A stretch of 64,000 bases of DNA from Actinomadura citrea. GTDB taxonomy: Bacteria; Actinomycetota; Actinomycetes; Streptosporangiales; Streptosporangiaceae. The DNA is taken from contig NZ_JACCBT010000001.1 in assembly GCF_013409045.1 (NCBI RefSeq), forward strand, positions 6,572,001 to 6,636,000, given 5' to 3'. How positions within the stretch are numbered: position 1 is the first letter of the stretch; each line of letters opens with the position of its first letter. The notes beneath the pieces were generated by a model. It saw only the letters and a list, made by a program, of their open reading frames with translations. It was not told the DNA's origin and did not search any database. Of the stretch, positions 42,877 to 51,058 are shown in pieces. The translations under genes and the position numbers were made by a program.

Positions 42877-43902
42877 ATGTTGGATGGCACGGCAGGACAG
42901 GACCTTCCGGTCGGCCTCGGGTTCCGGCCATATCGCGGCGACGAAGACCACGGCGCCATGGCCGCGGTGCGGCTGGGGTGTGTTGAACGGGACCGGGTCG
43001 ATGTCCATTCGGTAGTGGAAGGGCTCCCGACAGCGGCCGAGATCGCCGAAGCTTCTGCCAAGTTGGAGGAGCCGTCCAAGAACCAGATCCTGGTGGTGCT
43101 CGACGAGAGCGTCGTCGGCTACGCGACGATCCGGTGGTGGCAAGAGCGGGACGATACGTGGCTGTACCTGCACCGCGGCTACCTCTTGCCCGAGCATCGC
43201 GGCCAGGGCATCGGCTCAGCCATGCTGAGCTGGGCCGAAGAGCGGATCCGCCAGCTCGTCAAACAGCATGGAACGGCGCGGACGGCAGTGATCGGCGCGA
43301 ACGCCATGGCCTCCGAGCAGGACGCCACGACACTTCTGCGCGCAGCCGGCTACCGACATGTCTTCAGCCTGGTCGAGCTGGAGCTGGGCGATCTGCAGCA
43401 GGTGCCCGAGCCGGGCAGCGAGCTGCCGGCCGGGATACGGACAGGGCCGATCGGGACAAGCCACTACCGTGCGGCCTGGAGGACGGTCGTCGATTCGTAC
43501 GCGGACCGCGGTTTCACTCAGAGATGGCCTTTCCAGGACTTCGTCGACACCGCCGACCCGGCATGCTGGAGGGCTGCCTGGAACGGGCAGGACATGGTCG
43601 GCGTCGCCCTGTGCTCCATCCGCCGTCACGACCACACCGCGGGCGAGGTGGAAGAGCTGAGTGTCCGGACGGACCAGCGACGCCTCGGAATCGGCCGGGT
43701 CCTGCTGCTGGACGGGCTGCGGAGCCTTCGCGAGCAGGGTGCAACGACCGCTCGGCTGTTCACGGGCACGGCAAATCCACACCGGTCCTACGACCTTTAC
43801 GAGAGTGTGGGGTTCCGGCGGCGGAACGAGTACGCCCGTTACCGCAAGCCGCTTGCTCGATCGACCGGCCATTGGGCTGTCGGGTCAGTCCACAGGATTT
43901 GA
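42877..43902 (+). CDS. Double-GNAT acetyltransferase
   Basis: Protein of 341 residues with two GNAT domains. The first acetyl-CoA loop is LPEHRGQGIGSAM (about 105-120) and the second VRTDQRRLGIGRVL (about 265-280), followed by the C-terminal LYESVGFRRRNEY. Such tandem GNAT proteins include mycothiol synthase and antibiotic-modifying enzymes; the substrate here is not clear. ATG 42877 has no visible ribosome-binding site and lies at the edge of the IS, so the insertion may have replaced the original promoter or first codons. Confidence 0.75.
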   Translation: MLDGTAGQDLPVGLGFRPYRGDEDHGAMAAVRLGCVERDRVDVHSVVEGLPTAAEIAEASAKLEEPSKNQILVVLDESVVGYATIRWWQERDDTWLYLHRGYLLPEHRGQGIGSAMLSWAEERIRQLVKQHGTARTAVIGANAMASEQDATTLLRAAGYRHVFSLVELELGDLQQVPEPGSELPAGIRTGPIGTSHYRAAWRTVVDSYADRGFTQRWPFQDFVDTADPACWRAAWNGQDMVGVALCSIRRHDHTAGEVEELSVRTDQRRLGIGRVLLLDGLRSLREQGATTARLFTGTANPHRSYDLYESVGFRRRNEYARYRKPLARSTGHWAVGSVHRI

Positions 43903-44494
43903 CAATACCTCTTCCAGCCGTCGTCCTTGATTCTCCTACGCACGTACGTGATGAGGTGATCTGGACAGGTGGCGATCGACTCACCGTTTGGCTAGACGAT
44001 CGTGAACTCCGCATCATGCCGGCAGACCTCAGAACCTCCCTGGGCACACTTGCGCGCCCGGCTCTTCTCTGCCCTCGGTGTGTAGTGGTCGGCGCTTCAC
44101 CCCTTGACTTCGATCTGTGCCATGGTGCGTCCCTCAGCAGGTTGGCCGCTTCGAGGCTCACGCTAGACCGCGTCGGCTGTAGAACGTAGAGCTTAGGGAA
44201 GGTCGCCATGCCGAATGCCAGCCGAAGTTCGTCTGGTGGGTGGCGTAGGCGCAGGTCGGGAGAGTTGGGCGGTGGGACTGTAGATCCGTCTGCCAGACGC
44301 ACGACCGTTCGGCGCCGTAAGGCGTCAAGGACTCCCAAGCCGGCGAAGGCCGTGAAGCGACGGGTCGCAGTACAGCACGGAAGTACCGGGAACAGGGGCT
44401 TATGACTGATGGCGTCGGCGACCGAGCACACGCGGGCCTGCCTGCGGTGATGGCTGTTTCGCGGTTTCTTTCGAACAGTTGCTGCGACCGGGGG
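43903..44494. other. Gap without recognised gene in the integrated element
   Basis: Open frames in this interval give Arg/Ser-rich sequence without family resemblance. I see no tRNA, repeat or strong hairpin. Confidence 0.45.
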
Positions 44495-44860
44495 TTATCG
44501 ACCAAGCACTCGAACGCCGTCGTGTTGGCGGATGGGGACGATTGAGGGGGTGGTGACCCAGCGGAAGGCGGAGGTTTCGTCGGACTCTCGTAGAGAGCCG
44601 GCGTCGGCCTTGCAGCGGAAGACCAAAGCCACGATGCCGCGGGGCATGTTCTTGTAGACGCCGGTCAGGGCGATCGGCGATACATCTAGTCCGGTCTCCT
44701 CTTCGACCTCGCGGCGGAGGCCGGTGAAGTCCTCGTCTTGCTCCAGGATGCCGCCGGGTGCTTCCCAGTGGCCGTTGTCTCGGCGCTGGATCAGGAGGGC
44801 GCGGCCCTGGTCGTCGACGACGACGTCCGCCACGCTGACGGAGTGGCGACTGTCGGACAT
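44495..44860 (-). CDS. Nudix hydrolase
   Basis: Protein of 121 residues. The Nudix box is complete: GILEQDEDFTGLRREVEEET followed by GL, with the Glu residues that bind the metal. NGHWEAPGG precedes it. The family hydrolyses nucleoside diphosphates linked to another moiety; the substrate is not predictable. ATG 44860 has AAAGGAG upstream. It is slightly short at the C-terminus. It stands head to head with the truncated integrase, about 20 bp away, which suggests that the Nudix gene and its leader replaced the integrase 5' half. Confidence 0.8.
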   Translation of the reverse strand: MSDSRHSVSVADVVVDDQGRALLIQRRDNGHWEAPGGILEQDEDFTGLRREVEEETGLDVSPIALTGVYKNMPRGIVALVFRCKADAGSLRESDETSAFRWVTTPSIVPIRQHDGVRVLGR

Positions 44861-44878
44861 CACGCAAGCTCCTTTGAG

Positions 44879-45547
44879 GAGGTCCGGCAAGCCAAGGCAG
44901 TGCTCGACGTGGCCCGGAAAGCCGAACCGCGAATCGCCGCCTACATAGCCCTTTCCCTGACCACCGGAGCCCGCACGGAGGAAATGCGCGCGCTCACATG
45001 GGACCACGTCGTCGCCTACGTGGAGAGCGCCTCACGATGGGTCCCCGTCCGGGAGGCGGGATGGGAGCACGACGCCTACGCGATGTACGTCTGGCGGTCT
45101 GTCCGCAAGAAGGGCGACACCAAGACCAGGAGATCCCGCCGCACCCTCAAGCTCCCCCAGATCTGCGTCGACGCGCTCAAGCGGCTCCAGGAGCACCAGG
45201 GCGACAACGCCGGCGACGCACCAGCCGAACACGAGCTGGTCTTCTGCACCCAGAGCGGCCGCCCGCTGTCGGCCGGCAACGTGCGGCGCGACTTCCGCAA
45301 GGTGCTCGACAAGGCCGGCCTCGTCGGGGCCGAGTGGGCTCCGCGGGAGATGCGGCACAGCTTCGTGTCGGTGCTGTCTGATCACGGCATCCCCATCGAG
45401 GACATCTCGCGGCTGGTCGGCCATCGGAGCACGACGGTCACCGAGACCGTCTACCGGCTCCAGATCCGGCCGGTGATGGAGCATGGCGCCACCGCCATGG
45501 ACGGCATCTTCAGCGACGCCGGTGGCGCAACAGCTCAAGAGCCGTAG
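44879..45547 (+). pseudogene. Tyrosine integrase, catalytic domain only (5'-truncated)
   Basis: About 222 codons encode the catalytic domain of an actinobacterial tyrosine recombinase: TTGARTEEMRALTWDHV with the first Arg, then PREMRHSFVSVLSDHG (H-x-x-R equivalent), SRLVGHRSTTV with the later His, and the Tyr in TETVYRLQ. The N-terminal arm- and core-binding domains, usually another 150-180 residues, are missing, and no suitable start with a ribosome-binding site is seen. It ends 70 bp from the tRNA-Val 3' end, the normal place for an integrase that uses this tRNA as target. Confidence 0.8.
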
Positions 45548-45574
45548 TCACTCAATCAGTCACTCAGAGCACCG

Positions 45575-45608
45575 AAGGCCATGATCCGCGGGAGCGGATC
45601 ATGGCCTT
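45575..45608. terminator. Bidirectional terminator between integrase and tRNA-Val
   Basis: A 15-bp stem (AAGGCCATGATCCGC and complement) with a GGGA loop stands between the convergent integrase relic and tRNA gene. Confidence 0.75.
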
Positions 45609-45616
45609 GACGTGGG

Positions 45617-45688
45617 TGGGCGCGGCAGGTTTCGAACCTGCGGCCACTCGCTTGTAAGGCGAGTGCTCTACCCCTGAGCTACGCGCCC
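45617..45688 (-). tRNA. tRNA-Val(TAC)
   Basis: 72-nt cloverleaf on the minus strand: acceptor GGGCGCG/CGCGCCC with discriminator A, D-arm GCTC...GAGC, anticodon stem CTCGC/GCGAG with loop CTTACAA (anticodon TAC), and T-arm GCAGG-TTCGAAA-CCTGC. CCA is not encoded. Its 3' half is the attachment site of the integrated element to its left. Confidence 0.95.
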
Positions 45689-45912
45689 GCGTTGCCGGGA
45701 AAGCGTACCTGGTTCGTGGGGGCGATCGCGAAGCGGCGGGATCAGGGGATCCGGCCGTCTGTGTGGGCGGTGGGCAGGTCACGGGTCCGGAGGGGGCCTC
45801 TGTGGCGGGTCGGCGGTGCTCGAACCGGTCGGGGACGGTTGCTCCCCGGGTCGGGCTTCTGCGGTCCAGGGTGCCCCCGGCCGAGCCGTGCCGGGCCCGG
45901 ACGGGGGGGCGC

Positions 45913-46305
45913 TCACGCCATGGCCTCGCGGAGGAGGTGGGTGTCGGTGAACTGCTCGAAGCCGGTGATCAGCCCGTCCTGCACCCGCCACACGTGGACG
46001 AAGCGGACGCGCATCCCCTTGCCGGTCGCGCGGTAGGTGCCCTCGTAGTGGCCGAGCGCCACGACGGTCCCGTCGCCGCCGTCGATCAACTCGTCGGGGG
46101 CGGCGCGGAAGCCCTTCCAGTCCGCGACCAGCCGGCCGAACACTCCGGCCTTGATGGCGTCCGTCCCGACGTAGGTGCCCGCGTAGGGGAACCCGGCCAT
46201 CTCGGTCCACGCCACGGTGTCGGCGAACTTCTCGACCATGCCGTCCAGGTCGCCGCGTTCCGCGGCCGCGTAGTGGGCCTTGACGATGTCGTGCGCCTCG
46301 CTCAA
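45913..46305 (-). CDS. SnoaL/NTF2-like protein
   Basis: Protein of 130 residues with a cone-like NTF2 fold (EAHDIVKAHYAAAERGDLDG, then VRFVHVWRVQDGLITGFEQF). Members include hydroxylases, cyclases, isomerases and non-catalytic proteins, so the function is open. The start is TTG 46305, backed by GGAGGG seven bases upstream; the next ATG would cut the first helix. Confidence 0.8.
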   Translation of the reverse strand: MSEAHDIVKAHYAAAERGDLDGMVEKFADTVAWTEMAGFPYAGTYVGTDAIKAGVFGRLVADWKGFRAAPDELIDGGDGTVVALGHYEGTYRATGKGMRVRFVHVWRVQDGLITGFEQFTDTHLLREAMA

Positions 46306-46373
46306 GGTGCTGCCCTCCGGGTGTCTAGGAGCAAGTCCAGCGTCTCAGATTTGCTCGAACCTGTGCGGCACGG

Positions 46374-47543
46374 TCAGGACGCCGGGGTGAGACGGGTCAG
46401 CGCGGCGGCGAGCCGGTCGGCGGCGGTGGGCGAGGCCGGCGCGGGCAGGCCGTCGAGGAGGCGGAGCGCGAAGCGCATCAGGGCCGGGTGGGCGAGGCCG
46501 TGGCGGGTCGCGAGGCGCATGACGCGCGGGTCGTCGAGGGCGCGGGTGAAGGCGCGGCCGAGGGTGAAGGGGCCGCCGTTGGCGCGCCTGACCGCGTCCG
46601 GGTACGTCCGCAGAACGCGTTCGGGGAACGGGGAGCGGGAGGCCAGCGTGATCACTTCGGCGGCGAGGCGGCCCGCTTCCAGCGCGTAGCCGATCCCCTC
46701 GCCAGTGGACGGGTTGACCATGCCGCCGGAGTCCCCGGCCAGGAGGACGCCCGGCAGGTAGTGGGGCCGGCGGCCGAACCCCATCGGCAGGGCCGCGCCG
46801 CGCAGCGGGCCGACGGCGTTGCCCTCCGTGAAGCCCCAGGACGCCGGCAGCGAGGCGAGCCAGCGGGAGCACAGCCGGTGGTAGTCGGGATGCCCGGTGC
46901 GCAGCAGCGCGACGCCGACGTTGCAGGTGCCGTCGCCCATGCCGAAGACCCAGCCGTACGCGGCGGGTGCGAGGTCGAGCCAGATCTCGAGGTACTCGTC
47001 GTCGTGGCGGGGGCTGCGGAAGTAGCGGCGGCCGGCGATGCCGAGGGGCCGGTCGCGTGCCGGACGCAGGCCGAGCGCGACCGACAGGCGGGACGAGGCC
47101 CCGTCCGCCGCGATGACCAGGCGAGCCTCGTGGGTCCCGCCGGACGTCCGGACGCCCCTGACCCGCCCGTTCGCCGTCAGCGGCGCGGTGCACCTGGTGT
47201 TCTCCCGCAGGGCCGCGCCGGCGCGGACGGCCTGGCGGGCGAGGAGCTCGTCGAGGCCGGCCCGTGTACGGGTGAGGCCCGGGCCGTCCGGCCAGGGGAG
47301 CTCCACGCGGCGGTCGGCGCCGATGAGGCGGACGCCCTTGTTCGGGAACCAGCCCGGTCCGGCGGTGTCGACGCCGAGGGCCTTCAGCTCCCGGACGGCC
47401 CGCGGCGTCAGGCCGTCCCCGCAGACCTTCTCGCGCGGGAACGAGTTCTTCTCCAGCACCAGGACGTCCAGGCCGGAGCGGGCGAGGTGGTTCGCGGCCG
47501 CCGAGCCGGCGGGGCCCGCTCCCACCACGATGACGTCGTGCAT
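46374..47543 (-). CDS. Geranylgeranyl reductase family FAD-dependent oxidoreductase
   Basis: Protein of 389 residues. FAD binding is shown by DVIVVGAGPAGSAAA at the N-terminus and GVLLAGDSGGMVNPSTGEGI in the second half. CGDGLTPRAV is the motif that defines the geranylgeranyl-reductase/digeranylglycerophospholipid-reductase group, which saturates prenyl chains (menaquinone side chains and others). The ATG at 47543 overlaps the stop of the upstream hydrolase gene; a GTG one codon earlier is also possible. It is the last of three coupled genes with CBS and hydrolase proteins. Confidence 0.85.
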   Translation of the reverse strand: MHDVIVVGAGPAGSAAANHLARSGLDVLVLEKNSFPREKVCGDGLTPRAVRELKALGVDTAGPGWFPNKGVRLIGADRRVELPWPDGPGLTRTRAGLDELLARQAVRAGAALRENTRCTAPLTANGRVRGVRTSGGTHEARLVIAADGASSRLSVALGLRPARDRPLGIAGRRYFRSPRHDDEYLEIWLDLAPAAYGWVFGMGDGTCNVGVALLRTGHPDYHRLCSRWLASLPASWGFTEGNAVGPLRGAALPMGFGRRPHYLPGVLLAGDSGGMVNPSTGEGIGYALEAGRLAAEVITLASRSPFPERVLRTYPDAVRRANGGPFTLGRAFTRALDDPRVMRLATRHGLAHPALMRFALRLLDGLPAPASPTAADRLAAALTRLTPAS

Positions 47544-48178
47544 CACAGGTACCGGTTGAACCAGTCGGCGGCCTGCGCGGTGACCTCTTCCAGCGCCCCG
47601 GGCTCCTCGAACAGGTGGCCCGCGCCGGAGATCACATGCACCTCGGACGTGGCGAGGCTCCGGTGCGCCCGCTCGTTCAGCTCCAGCACCTCCGTGTCGC
47701 GCCCGCCGACGATCAGCAGGACGGGGGCCCCGACCCGCGCGAGGGACGGGCCCGCCAGGTCGGGACGCCCGCCGCGCGAGACGACCGCGGCGATCGGGGG
47801 ACGGGCCGCGGCGGCGCCGAGCGCGGCGGCCGCGCCGGTGCTCGCCCCGAACAGGCCGATGGGGAGGCCCGCCGTGTGGGGGGCGGATTCGAGCCCTTCG
47901 GCGAGGCCGTCGACCGCGCCGACGAGCCGGCGGGTGAGCAGGTCGATGTCGAAGCGGAGGGCCGCGGTGACCCGGTCGGCCTCCTCCTCGGGGCCGGTGA
48001 GCAGGTCGATGAGGAGCGTCCCGATCCCGGCGGCGTTCAGGCCGCCCGCGACCGCGCGGTTGCGGGGGCTGTGCCGCGAGCTGCCGCTGCCGTGCGCGAA
48101 AAGGACGACGCCCCGCGCGCCGTCCGGTATGTCCAGGTCGCCCGCCAGCTCGGCGTCCGGCAGCCTCAGCGTGATCAT
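47543..48178 (-). CDS. Dienelactone-hydrolase-like alpha/beta hydrolase
   Basis: Protein of 211 residues. The oxyanion region is VLFAHGSGSSRHSPRN, the nucleophile elbow GLFGASTGAA (Ser), the acid is in VGGRDTEVL and the catalytic His in ISGAGHLFEEP. The length and the HGSGSS motif fit the small dienelactone-hydrolase-like/phosphoribosyltransferase-associated hydrolases. The start overlaps the CBS gene stop as ATGA and the stop overlaps the next gene, so the three are one translation unit. Confidence 0.8.
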   Translation of the reverse strand: MITLRLPDAELAGDLDIPDGARGVVLFAHGSGSSRHSPRNRAVAGGLNAAGIGTLLIDLLTGPEEEADRVTAALRFDIDLLTRRLVGAVDGLAEGLESAPHTAGLPIGLFGASTGAAAALGAAAARPPIAAVVSRGGRPDLAGPSLARVGAPVLLIVGGRDTEVLELNERAHRSLATSEVHVISGAGHLFEEPGALEEVTAQAADWFNRYL

Positions 48179-48594
48179 GTGTTGGGCGGCTCCGCGCTGA
48201 TGTCGGCGAGGGCCGAGCGCTCGTCGCGCTGGACGGCGAGGTCGCCGATGGACACCATGCCGATCGGGCGGTCGCCGTCCACGACCGGGAGCCGGCGGAC
48301 GGTGTGCGCCCGCATCAGCCGCACCGCCTCTTCGGCGTCCGCCCCGGGCCCGATCGTGATCATGTTGGTGCTGCAGATGTCGGCGACGGTCGTGCGGGAC
48401 ATGTCCCGGTGTTCGGCCACGGCGCGGACGACGATGTCGCGGTCGGTGACCAGGCCGCGCAGCCGCCCCTCGTGGACCACCAGGACGTCGCCGATGCCGT
48501 GCCGGCGCATGAGGTCCCCGACCTCGACCAGGTTCGTGTCCGGGGACACCGCCACGGGCGCGGGCGTCATCACTTCGTTCACCTTCTGGCCCAT
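48175..48594 (-). CDS. Tandem CBS-domain protein
   Basis: Protein of 139 residues composed of two CBS motifs: VNEVMTPAPVAVSPDTNLVE to RDIVVRAVAE, and VADICSTNMITIGPGADAEE to IGMVSIGDLAVQ. Such Bateman modules bind adenine nucleotides and act as energy or stress sensors in actinobacteria. It is the first gene of the operon with the hydrolase and the reductase. Confidence 0.88.
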   Translation of the reverse strand: MGQKVNEVMTPAPVAVSPDTNLVEVGDLMRRHGIGDVLVVHEGRLRGLVTDRDIVVRAVAEHRDMSRTTVADICSTNMITIGPGADAEEAVRLMRAHTVRRLPVVDGDRPIGMVSIGDLAVQRDERSALADISAEPPNT

Positions 48595-48642
48595 GCGAGA
48601 CCTCCCTCAGGCCTCGCGTACCCAGCGGCGGACGGGATATGT

Positions 48643-49593
48643 CTACCCGGGCGAGTCGGGGCCCTCCTGCTCGGCGAGGAACCGCTCGAACTGCGCGCCG
48701 AGCTCGTCGGCGGTCGGCATGTCCTGCGACTCGGCGAGGAGGTTGTCGCGCTCGGCGGCGCCCGCGAACGCGTCGTACTGCTGCTCCAGGGCCCGCACGA
48801 CCTTCTCGACCTCGTCGTTGCCTTCCACCTGCTCGGCGATGTCGGCGTCGGTGGCGGCGGCCGCCTCCCGCAGCCGGTCGACCGGCAGCACCAGCCCCGT
48901 CGCGGAGATGACGGCCTCCATCGCGGCGACCGCCGCGGCCGGATAGGCCGACTGCGCCAGATAGTGCGGGACGTGCACGGCGAACCCGACGGCGTCGTGG
49001 CCCGCCTCGCCGAGCCGCAGCTCCAGCAGTCCCGCGGCGCTGCCCGGCACCTGCACCTTGTCGAACCAGGAGTTGCGGGTGATCAGCTCGGGCCGGGTCG
49101 CGTGCGAGGTGGTACCGACCGGGCGGGTGTGCGGGACGCCCATCGGGATGCCGTGGAAACCGACGACCAGCCCGACGCCGAGCCGCTCCACCAGATGCAG
49201 GACGGACGTGGTGAAGCCCTCCCACAGCCGGTCGGGCTCCGGGCCGGACAGCATCAGGAACGGGCTGCCGGCCTCGTCGTGCAGCAGTCGGACGACCAGC
49301 TCGGGCGCCTCGTAGGTGGCCCAGTGGTCGCGGTCGAAGGTCATCGGCGGGCGGCGAGCCCGGTAGTCGATCAGGGAGTCGACGTCGAACCGGGCGATGA
49401 CCCGGTGATCCAGTGCCTCCAGGAGGTGCTCCCGCACGAGCTGCCCGGTGGTCCCCGCGTCCACGAAGCCGTCCAGGCTGTGCAGCAGCACCGGACCCGT
49501 CATCTCCGGCAGGTCGGAGTCGAGCTCGTACAGATCCTCTGGGTTAAGCAACTTCTCCCCCACCTCTACTGTCCTCAGCCCAAGAGTATCCAT
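48643..49593 (-). CDS. PAC2 family protein
   Basis: Protein of about 316 residues of the PAC2 (proteasome assembly chaperone 2) family found in all actinobacteria (EDLYELDSDLP, LLHSLDGFVDAGTTGQLVRE, SLIDYRARRPPMTF). The archaeal/eukaryotic relatives help assemble proteasomes; the actinobacterial function is not established. The last 50 residues are acidic and helical. ATG 49593 is used, but TTG 49551 with GGGGGAG close upstream would start nearer the family's usual N-terminus and is a fair alternative. Confidence 0.85.
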   Translation of the reverse strand: MDTLGLRTVEVGEKLLNPEDLYELDSDLPEMTGPVLLHSLDGFVDAGTTGQLVREHLLEALDHRVIARFDVDSLIDYRARRPPMTFDRDHWATYEAPELVVRLLHDEAGSPFLMLSGPEPDRLWEGFTTSVLHLVERLGVGLVVGFHGIPMGVPHTRPVGTTSHATRPELITRNSWFDKVQVPGSAAGLLELRLGEAGHDAVGFAVHVPHYLAQSAYPAAAVAAMEAVISATGLVLPVDRLREAAAATDADIAEQVEGNDEVEKVVRALEQQYDAFAGAAERDNLLAESQDMPTADELGAQFERFLAEQEGPDSPG

Positions 49594-49666
49594 TGGGGTG
49601 AGGCGGGTGCCGATGCCTCGGGGCCTCGGCACCCGCCGCACCCCGGGCCGCAGGTGGGGGCCGCCG

Positions 49667-50632
49667 TCAGCTCGGACGGGCCTCCCTGAAGACTCGGCTG
49701 GTCAGGAAGTCTTCGGGGTGGAGGGTGGTGAGGGCCTCGCGGTCCACCTCGCCCGGGTGGGCCAGGAGGCGGTTGGCGTGGCGCAATCGGGCGCGTTCTA
49801 TGGCGTTGCGGACGGAGCGGGCGTTGGCGAAGCGGGGCTGTGCGCGGCGGCGGGCCAGGTAGTCGCGGAAGACCGGCTCGGTCTCGGGGGCGAGGGTGTA
49901 GCCCTCGCGGTCCATCATCAGACGGCCGATGGACTCCAGCTCGCCGGGCTCGTAGTCGGGGAAGTCGATGTGGTGGGCGATGCGGGAGCTCATGCCGGGG
50001 TTGGACGTGAAGAAGGAGTCCATGCGGTCCTTGTAGCCGGCGAGGACGACCACCAGGTCGTCGCGCTGGTTCTCCATGACCTGGAGGAGGATCTCGATGG
50101 CCTCCTGCCCGTAGTCGCGCTCGTTCTCGGCCCGGTACAGGTAGTACGCCTCGTCGATGAACAGGACGCCGCCCATGGCGCGCTTCAGGACCTCCTTGGT
50201 CTTGGGCGCGGTGTGGCCGACGTACTGGCCGACGAGGTCGTCGCGGGTGACGGAGACCAGGTGGCCCCGGCGGACGTAGCCGAGGCGGTGCAGGAGCTCG
50301 GCGAGCCGGACGGCCACGGACGTCTTGCCGGTCCCGGGGCTGCCGGTGAAGCACATGTGCAGGTTGGGACGTCCCGACTCGATGCCGAACCGGGCCCGTA
50401 CGCGGTCGACGAGCAGCAGCGCGGCGATCTCCTGGATGCGGGTCTTCACCGGGGCGAGGCCGACGAGTTCGGCGTCCAGGGCGGAGAGGACGGTGTCGAC
50501 CTGGGAGTCTGCGCGCTCCTTGGCGAGGTCGACGCGGGCGTCGGCGGGGAGCGGCTCCCCGGTCGCGGGTTCTGGAGCGTCCACCACCGGGGAGCCGTTC
50601 TGCCGCATCCCGAAGCCGGGGCGTTCGCTCAA
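49667..50632 (-). CDS. cbbX: CbbX, red-type RuBisCO activase
   Basis: AAA+ protein of 321 residues that remodels inhibited red-type RuBisCO by pulling on the large-subunit C-terminus. Walker A is TGSPGTGKTSVA, Walker B GGVLFIDEAYYL, and the pore loop region YVGHTAPKTKEVL is the CbbX signature. The arginine finger is in GMSSRIAHHIDF. TTG 50632 forms TTGA with the cbbS stop and has GGCGGGAC upstream; ATG 50609 is the alternative start. Confidence 0.93.
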   Translation of the reverse strand: MSERPGFGMRQNGSPVVDAPEPATGEPLPADARVDLAKERADSQVDTVLSALDAELVGLAPVKTRIQEIAALLLVDRVRARFGIESGRPNLHMCFTGSPGTGKTSVAVRLAELLHRLGYVRRGHLVSVTRDDLVGQYVGHTAPKTKEVLKRAMGGVLFIDEAYYLYRAENERDYGQEAIEILLQVMENQRDDLVVVLAGYKDRMDSFFTSNPGMSSRIAHHIDFPDYEPGELESIGRLMMDREGYTLAPETEPVFRDYLARRRAQPRFANARSVRNAIERARLRHANRLLAHPGEVDREALTTLHPEDFLTSRVFREARPS

Positions 50633-51057
50633 CGTCCCGCCCCGTAACGGTCCCCCTCGGGACGGTCGAGGGCGTAGGGGTGCATCGCGTAGCGGACGCG
50701 CCGGTCGGCGGTCTCCGTGCGGTCGAGCCGGAATCCGGGCTCCTCGGCCGGGCGCTGGACGATGAACGACAGCGCCGTCGTCTGCCGCCCGTAGCGGGCG
50801 TCGTAGGCGTTCAGCCGGACGTAGTGGTCCGGATAGGCCTTGCGGCACTCGTTGACCTCGTACAGGACGCCGGCCGGGTCGGTGAGGTCGAACATCGGCA
50901 GGCCCCACATCTCCCAGTAGGAGTTGCGCGGGTGGGGGTCGTCGGTGAACTCGACCGAGCAGGGCCAGCCCTGGTCCAGGGCGTAGGCGATCTGCTTGGC
51001 GATCTCCTCGTCGGTGAGGTCGGGCAGGGAGGAGAAGGTGCCCTGGGTGATCCGCAT
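50629..51057 (-). CDS. cbbS: RuBisCO small subunit
   Basis: Protein of 142 residues, form I small subunit: GTFSSLPDLTDEEIAKQIAY, WEMWGLPMFD and VRLNAYDARYGRQTTALSFI are characteristic of the red (IC/ID) type, including the C-terminal extension that forms beta hairpins in this type. It starts one base after the cbbL stop and overlaps cbbX, so L, S and X are translated together. Confidence 0.95.
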   Translation of the reverse strand: MRITQGTFSSLPDLTDEEIAKQIAYALDQGWPCSVEFTDDPHPRNSYWEMWGLPMFDLTDPAGVLYEVNECRKAYPDHYVRLNAYDARYGRQTTALSFIVQRPAEEPGFRLDRTETADRRVRYAMHPYALDRPEGDRYGAGR

Positions 51058-51058
51058 G

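Noticed and set aside
43760..44431. Minus-strand 223-codon frame between GNAT and Nudix genes
   Set aside because: It shows no domain, unusual Ser/Arg/Pro composition and no start signal, and it overlaps the GNAT 3' end in antisense.
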